Source: Paenibacillus sp. FSL H7-0331 (lineage in GTDB: Bacteria; Bacillota; Bacilli; Paenibacillales; NBRC-103111). Taken from it: 64,000 nt of DNA. How positions within the stretch are numbered: position 1 is the stretch's first letter; every line of letters begins with the position of its first letter. A model generated the notes under the pieces. It ran no database searches. It was not told where the DNA came from and worked only from the letters and a program-made list of their open reading frames with translations. This document shows, piece after piece, positions 9,749 through 18,911 of the stretch. Both the position numbers and the translations under genes were made by a program. The DNA is taken from positions 62,001 through 126,000 of the forward strand of contig NZ_MRTH01000007.1 in NCBI RefSeq assembly GCF_001956045.1. Direction: 5' to 3'.

Positions 9749-9772
9749 TCCCATCGATCCAGATCGATGGGA
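9749..9772 (-). promoter_or_regulatory. Intra-operon hairpin between binding-protein and ATPase genes
   Basis: A perfect 10-base inverted repeat TCCCATCGAT/ATCGATGGGA with a 4-base loop, followed on the minus strand by ATTTTCC. The T-run is short, so it would be a leaky terminator or a 3'-end stabiliser. In ABC operons such a structure after the binding-protein gene commonly makes that product more abundant than the ATPase and permease; that role is inferred here. Confidence 0.7.
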
Positions 9773-9794
9773 TACTAAATATCTAAAAACTCGA

Positions 9795-10877
9795 TTATTT
9801 CTTCTCAGCTTGCTTCAACCAATCGGTGTAGCCTTGCTCGCTCTTACCCCAGCCTTTAACGTGCTCGCTCAATTGCGTTGTGGAAATTTGCGTAGCCGGC
9901 AGTTGGTCTCTCGATACGAAAACCGGGTCTAACACGATTTTATCCGGTGTTTGGTCGCCATGCAGCTTTTGGTATAAGAAACGTACTTGAATGCGTCCGA
10001 TATCCTTAGGATCTACAGCAGCAGAAGCAACCCATGGGTTCTTCGTGTCCTGAATCATCTGTAAATCCTCGTCGCTCATATCGATACCGTAAATTTTGAT
10101 TTCACTGCGTCCTGCTTGTTGAATCGCACGGGCAGCGCCCTTAGCGAACTCATCCCATGCAGCCCATACAGCTGTAATGTCGCCTTTGTTCGGGTATTTC
10201 TTAAGAATAGCTTCCATTTGCGCTTGGGTATCCAACGCCGTGTTGGCCGAAGCTGCTCCGAATGCCGCTACTTCCTTGATTCCTGTGTTTTTATCCATGA
10301 ATGCTTTGTAAGCCACTTGTCTACGTTCCATTGGCGCGAAGCCTGCTACCCAGATCTTCACGATATTGCCTTTGCCTTCCATGTCCTTGCCCATTTTGTC
10401 GAGCGTAAGCTCAGCCATCTTTTGATCGCCTTGCTCTAATACCGTTACGCCTGGAAGCTTGATGTCCGCATCAAAGGCAATAACCGGAATCTTTTTCTCC
10501 AATGCTTTTTTCACGCCAGCTTCTAAAGCTTCTGCTGTACCGTGGTCGATCAGGATACCGTCCATCTTTTGATTGATGGCCGCATCCAGATTGGATGACA
10601 TTTTGGCCAAATCGCCTTCAGCTGTAAATACCGTTACTTTACCGCCCAGCTTTTCGACCTGCTCTTTAACGCCTTCTATATATTGAGCCGAGAACGTGCC
10701 CAGGTTGATTTGCATAATCAATGCAATTTTTTTGTTCTCCAACGACACGGCACCTGTACTCGCTGCACCACTCGCAGCTTCCGGTGCTTTGGCTTCCGGT
10801 TTGGCTCCGCAAGCTGCCAAGCTCACTGCCAGAATCAGCACGAGCAATAAGGCTATACTTTGTTTAATTTTATTCAT
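9795..10877 (-). CDS. Ribose-type ABC transporter substrate-binding lipoprotein
   Basis: Periplasmic-binding-protein-like (Peripla_BP_4) lipoprotein of about 360 residues. The signal peptide ends in AVSLAACG, giving a lipidated Cys. The mature protein begins with KKIALIMQINLGTFSAQYIEGV, the first Rossmann-like lobe, and has IDGILIDHGT-type and DITAVWAAWDEFAKGAARAIQQAG segments of the sugar-binding fold. ATG at 10877 (MNKIKQSIALLL) is chosen over the longer frame starting at 10943, because the signal peptide begins there and a GGGGGAAT site precedes it. It is the first gene of the binding protein, ATPase, permease operon. The ligand is unknown. Confidence 0.92.
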   Translation of the reverse strand: MNKIKQSIALLLVLILAVSLAACGAKPEAKAPEAASGAASTGAVSLENKKIALIMQINLGTFSAQYIEGVKEQVEKLGGKVTVFTAEGDLAKMSSNLDAAINQKMDGILIDHGTAEALEAGVKKALEKKIPVIAFDADIKLPGVTVLEQGDQKMAELTLDKMGKDMEGKGNIVKIWVAGFAPMERRQVAYKAFMDKNTGIKEVAAFGAASANTALDTQAQMEAILKKYPNKGDITAVWAAWDEFAKGAARAIQQAGRSEIKIYGIDMSDEDLQMIQDTKNPWVASAAVDPKDIGRIQVRFLYQKLHGDQTPDKIVLDPVFVSRDQLPATQISTTQLSEHVKGWGKSEQGYTDWLKQAEKK

Positions 10878-10977
10878 GATTACGATTCCCCCTACATCTT
10901 TTGCAAATCCTACTCTTTTACTAGGTCTTAACTCTACCACCACTATTTATAGGCTGTCAATGGTATAAATAGGATGT

Positions 10978-12450
10978 TCATAATATCTCTATATTTCGAT
11001 ACGCTTCCATCAATTGGCGGCTCTGCGGGTCGAGTCCGGTGATCGTAATTTTTTTCCCCAAAGCCCTGTATTTTTCCGTAACCTTGGTGATTGCCGTGAC
11101 TGCGGAATGATCCCAAATATGAGATCCTTTAAGGTCAATCATGATATGATCGGGGTCTGTATGCGGCTCGAATAGCTCAATAAAATGGGTCATCGTACCA
11201 AAAAATAACGGCCCCGTTATCACATACTGCTTAAGAGCTTCCTCATATTTGAATAGATTCGACTCCTCGCGAATAATTACCTGACAGTTCAGCTTCGCCA
11301 TTCTCCAGCCAAAGTTGAGCGCACTGAGTACGACTCCCGAAACGACGCCAATTGCCAGATTCGATGTAGCCACAACAATAGCCACCGTCAGCACCATCAC
11401 CACTGCATCACTGCGAGGGATTTTGCCCAGAGTCCGAACCGCTCCCCAATCAAAAGTTCCGATCGACACCATGAACATCACACCAACCAGCGCTGCCATC
11501 GGAATTTGCTTCACGATATCGCCAAGCACAAGAATCAAGAATAGAAGAAACACCCCTGAAACGAGCGTTGACAGCCGCGTCCTGCCGCCAGACTTGATGT
11601 TAATGACCGTTTGTCCGATCATCGCACAGCCTGCCATGCCACCAAACAATCCATTGATCATATTGGCAATCCCTTGTCCACGAACCTCGCGGTTTTTGTC
11701 ACTGCCAGTTTCCGTCATTTCATCGACAATGGTTGCGGTCAGCAAGGATTCCGTCATGCCAACAATCGCCAACGCCAGAGAATAAGGCAGTAGGATCAGC
11801 AGTGTATGCCAGGACCACGAAATTTGCGGAATATGCAGTAAAGGCAGCGCCTGTCGAATCTCGCCCATATCGCCTACCGTGCGAATATCAAGCTTCAGTG
11901 CTATCGCAACAACCGTCATCACGATAATCGCCACCAACGCGGAGGGCACTACTTTAGTTAGAAGCGGAAGCAAATAAATGATCGCGAGCGTCCCTGCTAC
12001 CATCGCATACATCGGCCAGGATTCACCGACAAAATTGGGCAGCTGCGCCATGAAAATAATAATGGCCAACGCATTCACAAACCCGATAATAACCGAATGC
12101 GGAACGAAGGTAATAAACCTTCCTACCTTAAATACGCCAAGAATAAGCTGGAGCAATCCGGTCAGTACCGTTGCCGCGAATAAATAGTCCAAGCCGTACT
12201 TCACGATAATCGGCCCCATTAATGAAGCCATAGCTCCAGTTGCCGCCGAAATCATGCCGGGTCTACCGCCCACAATCGAAATGGTGACTGCAATCGTGAA
12301 GGACGCGTACAGCCCTACCATCGGGTCTACACCCGCCATAATCGAAAAAGCAATTGCCTCAGGAATCAAGGCGAGTGCTACCGTAATACCGGATAATACA
12401 TCATTGCGGACATTGCCAAAGAAACCTTGTCTAAGCCACTGCACAAACAA
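10978..12450 (-). CDS. SulP family anion transporter with STAS domain
   Basis: Membrane transporter of 490 residues in the SulP (SLC26-like) family, which move sulfate, bicarbonate or other anions, often with protons or sodium. The membrane part (about residues 1-380) has the family opening [32 protein letters not shown] and repeated Gly/Ala-rich spans such as [15 protein letters not shown]. The C-terminal 100 residues form a STAS domain ([21 protein letters not shown]). This is shorter than plant and animal SulP proteins but normal for bacterial ones. It stands alone, divergent from a small plus-strand gene. The anion cannot be deduced. Confidence 0.92.
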   Translation of the reverse strand: MFVQWLRQGFFGNVRNDVLSGITVALALIPEAIAFSIMAGVDPMVGLYASFTIAVTISIVGGRPGMISAATGAMASLMGPIIVKYGLDYLFAATVLTGLLQLILGVFKVGRFITFVPHSVIIGFVNALAIIIFMAQLPNFVGESWPMYAMVAGTLAIIYLLPLLTKVVPSALVAIIVMTVVAIALKLDIRTVGDMGEIRQALPLLHIPQISWSWHTLLILLPYSLALAIVGMTESLLTATIVDEMTETGSDKNREVRGQGIANMINGLFGGMAGCAMIGQTVINIKSGGRTRLSTLVSGVFLLFLILVLGDIVKQIPMAALVGVMFMVSIGTFDWGAVRTLGKIPRSDAVVMVLTVAIVVATSNLAIGVVSGVVLSALNFGWRMAKLNCQVIIREESNLFKYEEALKQYVITGPLFFGTMTHFIELFEPHTDPDHIMIDLKGSHIWDHSAVTAITKVTEKYRALGKKITITGLDPQSRQLMEAYRNIEIL

Positions 12451-12628
12451 AACGAATCCTCTCCCTATTTAATTGTTGTAGCTCTCCACTCTCAGGATTG
12501 CCGGGTCCGATGCTCACTGTTTTCGATTATATACGTTTTGTCGGAATATGCATAGAGTGATTAGGCTGCAGGAAACGCGCGCATACTAACGAACGAAATC
12601 ACTATTATTTAGGAGGGGAAGGGTACAC

Positions 12629-12874
12629 ATGGCTGAGGACAAGAGCATGGAGCCAGTTTCAGGACATGAAGTGGAGACAGACGGTATTTATGAAAACGAA
12701 TGGGGACGCGAAGAAACGTTGAAACGCGGAGATGAATTTCCTTATGATCCGGTAATGGGACAAACAGAATGGAAGCTCGTCAGCCTGCCGCTTGAAAGCC
12801 AGGAGCGGGAAATGTATAAGGATACAACCGGCAATACGAAGCCCCGACTTCATGTAGACCGCGGTGACAAATAA
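12629..12874 (+). CDS. Small acidic protein of unknown function
   Basis: An 81-residue, charged, soluble protein with a near-perfect AGGAGG site 12 bases before its ATG and a strong terminator after it, so it is very likely real. No membrane span or signal is present. The middle part (DGIYENEWGREETLKRGDEFP, then a VMGQTEWKLV strand) recalls the short beta-rich pattern of the YjzC-like small proteins of Bacillaceae (G-x-Y ... L-x-x-G-D-x-F-P), but that likeness is from memory and weak. It is transcribed alone, divergent from the SulP gene. I do not assign a function. Confidence 0.75.
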   Translation: MAEDKSMEPVSGHEVETDGIYENEWGREETLKRGDEFPYDPVMGQTEWKLVSLPLESQEREMYKDTTGNTKPRLHVDRGDK

Positions 12875-12910
12875 CAATACTCTTTCGGGGAGTTAAGCCA
12901 GCATGTTATA

Positions 12911-12941
12911 AGACAGTTCCGTGAAAGGGACTGTCTTTTTT
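12911..12941 (+). terminator. Rho-independent terminator
   Basis: Stem AGACAGTTCC/GGGACTGTCT (10 pairs, one G-T) with a 6-base loop, followed by six T. It closes the small plus-strand gene and faces the end of the serine dehydratase operon. Confidence 0.88.
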
Positions 12942-12989
12942 GAGGATTGGAGCTGAATTGTTTGCGCAAGGGGGTTGCTATCAGCTTCG

Positions 12990-13889
12990 TCATGGCTGCG
13001 GCTCCTCCTTGCTTTGTGTACCATACAGCTCCTTCATCAGTCTCTTGCCTGTTGGCGTCTGAGCAAGTCCGCCCTTGGCCGTTTCTCTGTGTTTCTCAGG
13101 CATGGCCGCACCAACCTCCAGCATCACCTGGATGACCTCATCCGATGGGATCACGCTGCGCACACCGGCTAAAGCCATATCTGCTGCGGCCAGTGCCGTT
13201 GTCGCACCGAAGCCGTTGCGTACGATGCAGGGAATTTCAACAAGTCCACCGACAGGATCGCAGATCAGACCGAGCGAGTTTTTGAGCGCTAGGCCCACGG
13301 CGTGGATCGCTTGAGCGGAGGTTCCACCTCTCAGCTCGACCAACGCACCTGCCGCCATGCCGATGGCTGAGCCGATCTCCGCCTGACAGCCGCCTTCGGC
13401 GCCGGACACGAATGAATTATTGGCGATCACATAACCGATCGCGCCTGCACTGAACAGCCCGGCGACCATGTGCTCGTCGCTCCAGCCGAATCGTTCCTGG
13501 GTGCTGACAAATACACCGGGGATAATCCCGCAGGAGCCTGCGGTCGGCGTCGCTACAATGCGTCCCATCGACGCATTGACCTCTGACACCGCAAGCGCGT
13601 ATGCCATCGCTGTCGCAGCGGCTGGGCCAAGCAGCGGCTCTTCCTTGGCCATATAAGCCGTAACACGCTGCGCATCGAAGCCGGTTAATCCGCTTCGGGA
13701 AGGCGTCGGCTCGAAGAGGCCTTTATGAACGGCCTGTTTCATGATGCTGTAGTAATCAGCCATCTTCGCGAATTCCTCCTCGGGCGGACGGCCAGACTCC
13801 TTGGCTTGATCATGCAACATAACAGCGGAAATCGGCTGCCCTTCTGCCTGACAGATTGACGATAGCTGATCCAAGGTTTGAAACCTCAT
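12990..13889 (-). CDS. sdaAA: L-serine dehydratase, iron-sulfur type, alpha subunit
   Basis: Alpha subunit of the two-chain [4Fe-4S] L-serine ammonia-lyase, which converts L-serine to pyruvate and ammonia. The 299-residue length is normal for SdaAA. Cysteines that fit the cluster ligands are seen in TPTAGSCGIIPG, GGCQAEIGSA and GLVEIPCIVRNG. Its ATG overlaps the stop of the beta-subunit gene (ATGA), indicating coupled translation. It is the last gene of a minus-strand run containing amino-sugar and aldolase genes, so pyruvate formation may belong to the same catabolic programme, although sdaAB-sdaAA pairs also occur alone. Confidence 0.95.
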   Translation of the reverse strand: MRFQTLDQLSSICQAEGQPISAVMLHDQAKESGRPPEEEFAKMADYYSIMKQAVHKGLFEPTPSRSGLTGFDAQRVTAYMAKEEPLLGPAAATAMAYALAVSEVNASMGRIVATPTAGSCGIIPGVFVSTQERFGWSDEHMVAGLFSAGAIGYVIANNSFVSGAEGGCQAEIGSAIGMAAGALVELRGGTSAQAIHAVGLALKNSLGLICDPVGGLVEIPCIVRNGFGATTALAAADMALAGVRSVIPSDEVIQVMLEVGAAMPEKHRETAKGGLAQTPTGKRLMKELYGTQSKEEPQP

Positions 13890-14566
13890 GAATTCCCCTC
13901 CCCCCAGTCGATGATTCGTACATCCTGCACATCCGCTAATTGGCCTAATCGCTCCTGTAATCCAGCTGGAAATGAACCATCGGTCTCCACGACCGTCAAG
14001 GCGTCCCCTTTGCGTTCCTTACGATCAACATCCATGTACCCGATATTGATATCCAATTCACGGAGCACACCGGAAATATCCGAGATCATCCCTGTACGGT
14101 CCGTATGAAAAACAAGCAGTGTCGGATAAACCCCGCTGAATCTGACGTCGAAGCCATTGACCTGCTCCAGCTCGATATTGCCGCCTCCAATCGATGCGCC
14201 GCGGATGGCCATTTGCTGGTTACCGCAGCCCAAGAGGATCAAAGCCGTATTCGGATGCTGGGCTAAGCCGCTGCTGGGTGTTATCGTAACCCGTATACCT
14301 AGGCGCTCCGCATTCTCCAACGAATCCCGGACACGGGGATCGTCAGGCTCGTAATCCAACAGGCCAGCAATCAACGCCAAATCCGTCCCATGACCCTTAT
14401 ACGTATCAGCAAAAGAACCGTAGAGCTGAATATCTACCCATTCCGGCTGAATAGCCAGCAAGCGGCGGGCCACTCTTCCGAGCCGGACCGCCCCCGCGGT
14501 ATGCGAACTGGAGGGTCCAACCATGGCGGGGCCAATGATAGAGAATACATCCTTAAATCGCATCAT
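13886..14566 (-). CDS. sdaAB: L-serine dehydratase, iron-sulfur type, beta subunit
   Basis: Beta subunit of L-serine dehydratase, about 226 residues. The conserved N-terminal stretch MRFKDVFSIIGPAMVGPSSSHTAGA is present, and the last 70 residues form an ACT-like regulatory domain (PTLLVFHTDRTGMISDISGVLRELDINIGYMDV). The frame could begin at GTG 14584, but two adjacent ATG codons at 14566/14563 sit behind GAGAGGGA and fit the family start. It lies 19 bases downstream of the DHDPS-like gene and overlaps sdaAA by four bases. Confidence 0.94.
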   Translation of the reverse strand: MMRFKDVFSIIGPAMVGPSSSHTAGAVRLGRVARRLLAIQPEWVDIQLYGSFADTYKGHGTDLALIAGLLDYEPDDPRVRDSLENAERLGIRVTITPSSGLAQHPNTALILLGCGNQQMAIRGASIGGGNIELEQVNGFDVRFSGVYPTLLVFHTDRTGMISDISGVLRELDINIGYMDVDRKERKGDALTVVETDGSFPAGLQERLGQLADVQDVRIIDWGEGNS

Positions 14567-14585
14567 GCTGTCCCTCTCTTCCACT

Positions 14586-15656
14586 CTAGTCCAACCACTC
14601 CGCCAAATGGCTTTTCACAAACTCATCATCGTTTAAATGAGGGTAATCGCGGTACATCCGCTCAATTTCCTCCGCCTGCCCAGGCGACAACGTTTCATGT
14701 GGATTCAGACACCATGTTCCTTCCAACAGCCCCTGCCGTCTTAACACCTCATGGATGCCTGGAATGCAGCCTGCAAAAGCATGCGCCGGATCAAAGAAGG
14801 CCGCATTGGATTCCGTTACTTCAATATTACGCGTCAGCCAGGCCGAATCGATAGATTGCGATTGACGGGCTGCCTTGATTTCCTCCAACAGCTCTACCGC
14901 TTTCTGCGTCCACACCGCCCAATGACCCAACAATCCGCCAACTATTGTTTTTTCCACGGATACACTATTAACGTTGAAGCGATAAGTCGTCAACAAATCA
15001 TTGATGATGTTGTCGTCATTTCCCGTGTACAGCGCGATTTCATCGCGGCGGCTTGAATAACATACGGCGCGCACGACATCAATCGTCTGATACCGGTTGA
15101 AAGGAGCCATTTTGATCGCGACAATTCCGGGAATTTCGGCAAAGCGCCGCCAAAAATCGAAGCTGAATATGCGCCCCCCAACAGATGGCTGCAGGTAAAA
15201 ACCAATGACAGGCATTACCTCCGCTACGGCTTCGGTTCTGCGCAGTATTTCCTCCTCTGACCAGCCCTGCAGACCGCCCATACTGAGCAATCCAGCGTCA
15301 TAGCCGAGTCTGGCAGCAAGCTCAGCCTCGGCCAAGGCCTGATCGGTGAAGCCGCAAATTCCGGCAATCTTCAGAAACGGTCGGGTCAACCGAGCATTGT
15401 CCACTTCCTCCGCAGCCAGACGCAGCACCGGCTCCAGCAGATTGTAGCGTTCTTCCCTGATTTCAAATTGCGTGGAATGGACAGCAACAGCAATACCTCC
15501 GGCTCCTGATGCCATATAATATCGGGTCAGCGCGCGCTGCCGCTGCTCATCCAATTGGCGCGAGCTGTTCAAAGCAAGCGGGTGCGCCGGGATCACCAAT
15601 CCGCTGTGGAGCGCACGAAGCTGTTCGGCTGACAAGTTTTTATGAGCTGCCATCAT
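14586..15656 (-). CDS. DHDPS/N-acetylneuraminate-lyase-like aldolase
   Basis: A (beta/alpha)8-barrel protein of 356 residues related to the dihydrodipicolinate synthase family, whose members join or split pyruvate-type units through a Schiff base. The probable Schiff-base lysine is in GIVAIKMAPFNRYQT (about residue 180). A Gly-rich GFYLQPSVGG strand precedes it. It is longer than DapA (about 290) and has an N-terminal extension, so it is unlikely to be lysine biosynthesis. Its ATG overlaps the stop of the epimerase gene (TAATG), so the two are coupled. Given the neighbours, a keto-acid sugar lyase reaction is plausible, but the substrate is inference. Confidence 0.82.
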   Translation of the reverse strand: MMAAHKNLSAEQLRALHSGLVIPAHPLALNSSRQLDEQRQRALTRYYMASGAGGIAVAVHSTQFEIREERYNLLEPVLRLAAEEVDNARLTRPFLKIAGICGFTDQALAEAELAARLGYDAGLLSMGGLQGWSEEEILRRTEAVAEVMPVIGFYLQPSVGGRIFSFDFWRRFAEIPGIVAIKMAPFNRYQTIDVVRAVCYSSRRDEIALYTGNDDNIINDLLTTYRFNVNSVSVEKTIVGGLLGHWAVWTQKAVELLEEIKAARQSQSIDSAWLTRNIEVTESNAAFFDPAHAFAGCIPGIHEVLRRQGLLEGTWCLNPHETLSPGQAEEIERMYRDYPHLNDDEFVKSHLAEWLD

Positions 15657-16696
15657 TAGTATTTACCGTCTCTTTCCTGAAAATGTGTGGGCTTATTCCA
15701 GGTGGACCCGCCTTCTTTCACCCATTGTGCTATCCAATCGATCATCTGCAGCAGCGACACACGGGGATATCCAAACAGCTGATGGGATTTGGAGGCATTA
15801 TTCAGAAGCGCCATATCCGATTCCTCACCAATAAAAACCGGCTCCTTATCCAAACGTTTGCCGAACTGTTCAGCTATCCAGCGCATCGACATCGTTTCGG
15901 GTCCGGTGACGTTGATAAAATTGGGTGGACTGGTACACACATTCAGACTGCGCAGTGCGATTTCATTGGCATCTCCCTGCCATATACAGTTAGCATGGCC
16001 CATGGTCACATCAATCGGTTTGCCGGATTGTACGGATCTGGCTACCTCCAGCAAAACCCCATACCGCAAATCAATTGCGTAATTCAAGCGATAGATAACC
16101 ATTGGAATAGCGTAATGATGGGAAAAATGCTCGAAAACCCGTTCCCGTCCAAGCGTCGACTGCCCATACTCACCGAGCGGCGCCGGAGAAGTCTCCTCTG
16201 TTGCACCACCTTGGAATACCGGGGTAAACGGATAAATATTGCCGGATGAAAACACGACGATACGGGAGTTGCGGAACTTCTCCGCGACACGGCCAGGCAG
16301 ATAGGCGTTCATCGCCCATGTAAAATGCTCGCGTCCGGTCGTGCCGAATTTATTGCCAGCCATGTAAATGATATTTTTCACGTCAGGTAGCTGCTGCAGC
16401 TGCTCGTCATCCAGCAGATCGCAGGCTATTGTGCGAACACCTTCTTGTTCCAGCTCGTCCTTCAGCGCTTTATCAGAAAAGCGTGATACACCCCAGATTG
16501 TTTTTACGACACCTGCGCGACGTAACGCGTTCATGGCGAGGCGCGCCAAACTTGGACCCATTTTACCGCCAATGCCAAGAAGCATAATATCACCGTCAAC
16601 TTGCGCTAAATCGTGTACCAAAGCATCTGACGGCTCGGCAAGCTTTTGTTCCAATTGTTCGATGGTTTCTATAGCTGGTTGTGCCTGATTAATCAT
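15656..16696 (-). CDS. NAD-dependent epimerase/dehydratase family protein
   Basis: Short-chain (extended SDR) oxidoreductase of about 346 residues. The nucleotide-binding glycine motif is LLGIGGKMGPSLARLAMNAL (about 38-57), and a VFSSGNIYPF strand precedes the active-site region. The catalytic tyrosine is probably the Tyr of PLGEYGQSTLGRERVFE (YxxxL rather than the usual YxxxK), so the catalytic lysine may be replaced; this deserves checking. It is adjacent to a DHDPS-like and a Gfo/Idh gene, suggesting steps in sugar-acid or amino-sugar breakdown. The start ATG is followed by IINQAQPAIETIE and is preceded by AAAGGAGAG. Confidence 0.85.
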   Translation of the reverse strand: MINQAQPAIETIEQLEQKLAEPSDALVHDLAQVDGDIMLLGIGGKMGPSLARLAMNALRRAGVVKTIWGVSRFSDKALKDELEQEGVRTIACDLLDDEQLQQLPDVKNIIYMAGNKFGTTGREHFTWAMNAYLPGRVAEKFRNSRIVVFSSGNIYPFTPVFQGGATEETSPAPLGEYGQSTLGRERVFEHFSHHYAIPMVIYRLNYAIDLRYGVLLEVARSVQSGKPIDVTMGHANCIWQGDANEIALRSLNVCTSPPNFINVTGPETMSMRWIAEQFGKRLDKEPVFIGEESDMALLNNASKSHQLFGYPRVSLLQMIDWIAQWVKEGGSTWNKPTHFQERDGKY

Positions 16697-16811
16697 CGTT
16701 TAACTCTCCTTTAGACTTATTCCTATGTGAATTCATACAATTGGTCGGCTAAGTAGAGGAAGAGGCAACCTCAGAATCCCCTCTAGACTATAGACCCGCC
16801 GTTTATACCGG

Positions 16812-17798
16812 TCAGATCAATTCCTGCTCCGTTCCCGTTTCTGCAGAACGGTACACCTGCTCTATAGCAGCAATGACGCTGCGGCCGTAGTCTCCTGAGC
16901 ATTCCGGGTCGCGTGCTTCACGAATCGCGTCGCGAAGCTCCCTGTACTGTAGCTCGAACGGAGTTGCTATTGCATTCACTTCGACTGGTTCATAGGCGCC
17001 TCCCCGACTGATCCAGAGGTCTTGGCCCGTGTTCAGCTTTAGCATACCGCCAGTGAATATAAGCTCCGTCTCATTGCGCGACGCCCCTGGGTAGCCGGAC
17101 TGAACAATCGTAGCAGGGATACCGTTGTCCAGCTCCAGCCAAATGATACCGCTGCCCTCCACGTCGCCTCGCTTGCCGTGATGACTGACCGATGCCCGCA
17201 CCCGACGGACATAGCTGTCGGTTAACCATTGAATCTTGTCGATGGAATGTGCGCCCAGATTCGCCAGGATACCACCACCGGACTTCGCTTTTTCAAGAAA
17301 CCACTGTGGTCTGCTATCTTTATAATAATGAATATGCCGGGTATCATTGATCATCACCAGTTCGCCAAGCTCTCCACTATTCAGAATCGCTTTAGCCGCC
17401 AGATTTTCAGCCATATAGTGCTGCGTATGCCCGACCAGAATTCGAATATTCCCTCTATGCGCGGCTGCAATGATCTCATCGCACTCCGTAGTGGTAAGCG
17501 CCATTGGCTTTTCCAGCATCAGATGGCACCCGCGTTCGGCCGCGTACAAGGCGGTTTCTTTATGCAAAAAATGCGGCAGGGCAATCGCTGCCACATTCGG
17601 TTGTTCGGTTTCCATCATCTCGCGGTAATCGGTATAAGCTCGAACGCCATAACGTTTGGCTGCCTGTTCGGCTTTATCCTTGTTGATATCCACGACCGCG
17701 CAGGGCGTGTAGCCTTCCGTTCTCTGCATGGCCTCAAAATGCTGGTCCGAAATAATCCCGGCCCCAATTACGGCAGCTTTTAAATCCATCGATTTCAT
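16812..17798 (-). CDS. Gfo/Idh/MocA family oxidoreductase
   Basis: NAD(P)-dependent sugar oxidoreductase of about 328 residues. The N-terminal Rossmann fold has AAVIGAGIISDQHFEAM, and the family's catalytic lysine motif is in LMLEKPMALTTTECD (about residue 95). The histidine-containing GHTQHYM segment follows. The C-terminal part is the alpha/beta domain that binds the sugar. The first Met is followed by K-S-M-D, and either Met is a possible start. It lies 72 bases after the nagB-like gene and 115 before the epimerase-like gene. The family is too broad to name the substrate. Confidence 0.92.
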   Translation of the reverse strand: MKSMDLKAAVIGAGIISDQHFEAMQRTEGYTPCAVVDINKDKAEQAAKRYGVRAYTDYREMMETEQPNVAAIALPHFLHKETALYAAERGCHLMLEKPMALTTTECDEIIAAAHRGNIRILVGHTQHYMAENLAAKAILNSGELGELVMINDTRHIHYYKDSRPQWFLEKAKSGGGILANLGAHSIDKIQWLTDSYVRRVRASVSHHGKRGDVEGSGIIWLELDNGIPATIVQSGYPGASRNETELIFTGGMLKLNTGQDLWISRGGAYEPVEVNAIATPFELQYRELRDAIREARDPECSGDYGRSVIAAIEQVYRSAETGTEQELI

Positions 17799-17870
17799 CC
17801 TCCGTCAGTGCTCCTTCCAGCAGGGCTCACAATTCTCACTGATACTAAATCAACGATCAAGCAGCCCTTT

Positions 17871-18647
17871 TTACTTCATGCCATAAGAGGCCTTGTCAAC
17901 ATACAGCATGCAGTTCATGTGCCGACGCAGGATGCTTGCCGGACACGCCGTCGAGATCGGTCCGTTCAACGTTTGCTGCACCGCTTCCCGTTTGGTCGGA
18001 CCCGGTACCACGCAGAACAGCTGCTTGCCGGCTACCAGCGCTGGAATGGTCAACGTTAAGGCATGCTTCGGCACATCCTCAAGCCCAGCAAAACAGCCGT
18101 CGTTCACCTGCTGCTGCCGACATTCCAAATCGAGCTCCACAGATTTAACCAGCAGTGGATCCGTAAAGTCTGCAACCGGTGGATCGTTGAACGCGATGTG
18201 CCCGTTCTCCCCGATGCCCAGACACACGATATCAATCGGAGCTTCAGCCAACAGGCCACTGTACCGCTGCGCCTCCACAGCAATATCCGCCGAGCTGTCG
18301 ATAATATGAACCTTGCCCGGACGCACGATATCAAACAGCCGATCCTTCAAAAATTGACCAAACGCCTGCGGGGCATTGGCCGGAAGTCCAATATATTCGT
18401 CCATATGAAAAGCGGTGACGCGGTTCCAATCGATATCCTTGTCTGCGGCCAACGCCTGCAGCATCTCGTTTTGTGATGGCGCTGCAGCAAAAATCATTCG
18501 TACTTCGGATTGCGAGCCCAGCAAGCTTTTTATCCTGTCGGCTACATCAACAGCAGCCCGCTGCCCCATAGCGGCTCTTGTTTCGAATACTTTTACCTTT
18601 AACTGATCCGCATCGGTTTCAACAATCGTTCCCAGCCTGCTCATCAT
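17871..18647 (-). CDS. nagB: Glucosamine-6-phosphate deaminase/isomerase
   Basis: Enzyme of about 258 residues related to NagB, which turns glucosamine-6-phosphate into fructose-6-phosphate and ammonia. The key motifs are TAFHMDEYIGL (catalytic Asp/Glu region), CLGIGENGHIAFNDPP with the proton-relay His, and a C-terminal phosphate-binding stretch. The start ATG follows AGGAGGAGAT. It is the promoter-proximal gene of the minus-strand run and lies divergent to a membrane AraC regulator. Its presence is the best evidence that this block handles an amino sugar. A paralogue acting on a related sugar phosphate cannot be excluded, so the symbol is given with moderate confidence. Confidence 0.85.
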   Translation of the reverse strand: MMSRLGTIVETDADQLKVKVFETRAAMGQRAAVDVADRIKSLLGSQSEVRMIFAAAPSQNEMLQALAADKDIDWNRVTAFHMDEYIGLPANAPQAFGQFLKDRLFDIVRPGKVHIIDSSADIAVEAQRYSGLLAEAPIDIVCLGIGENGHIAFNDPPVADFTDPLLVKSVELDLECRQQQVNDGCFAGLEDVPKHALTLTIPALVAGKQLFCVVPGPTKREAVQQTLNGPISTACPASILRRHMNCMLYVDKASYGMK

Positions 18648-18911
18648 TAATCTCCTCCTGGAATTCGATAATAACGCGGAATTCCAACTCCGCTTGGCTT
18701 AGCTAGCTTAGCTTAAGGCCATTGTATTCCCTATCCAAGGCTAAATAAACGGACATCTTTTTAAAAAGCACACCATTTCCTTCTGACCTGAAAAAAAGAG
18801 CATTTCCTGAAAAATGAATATAGCGCAAAAGAGGATATCGATTTAAAGTATGTAATAATGAAAGAACACAAAAACCGCCTGCATGGAGCAGCCCACAAGG
18901 AGGACAACAGC

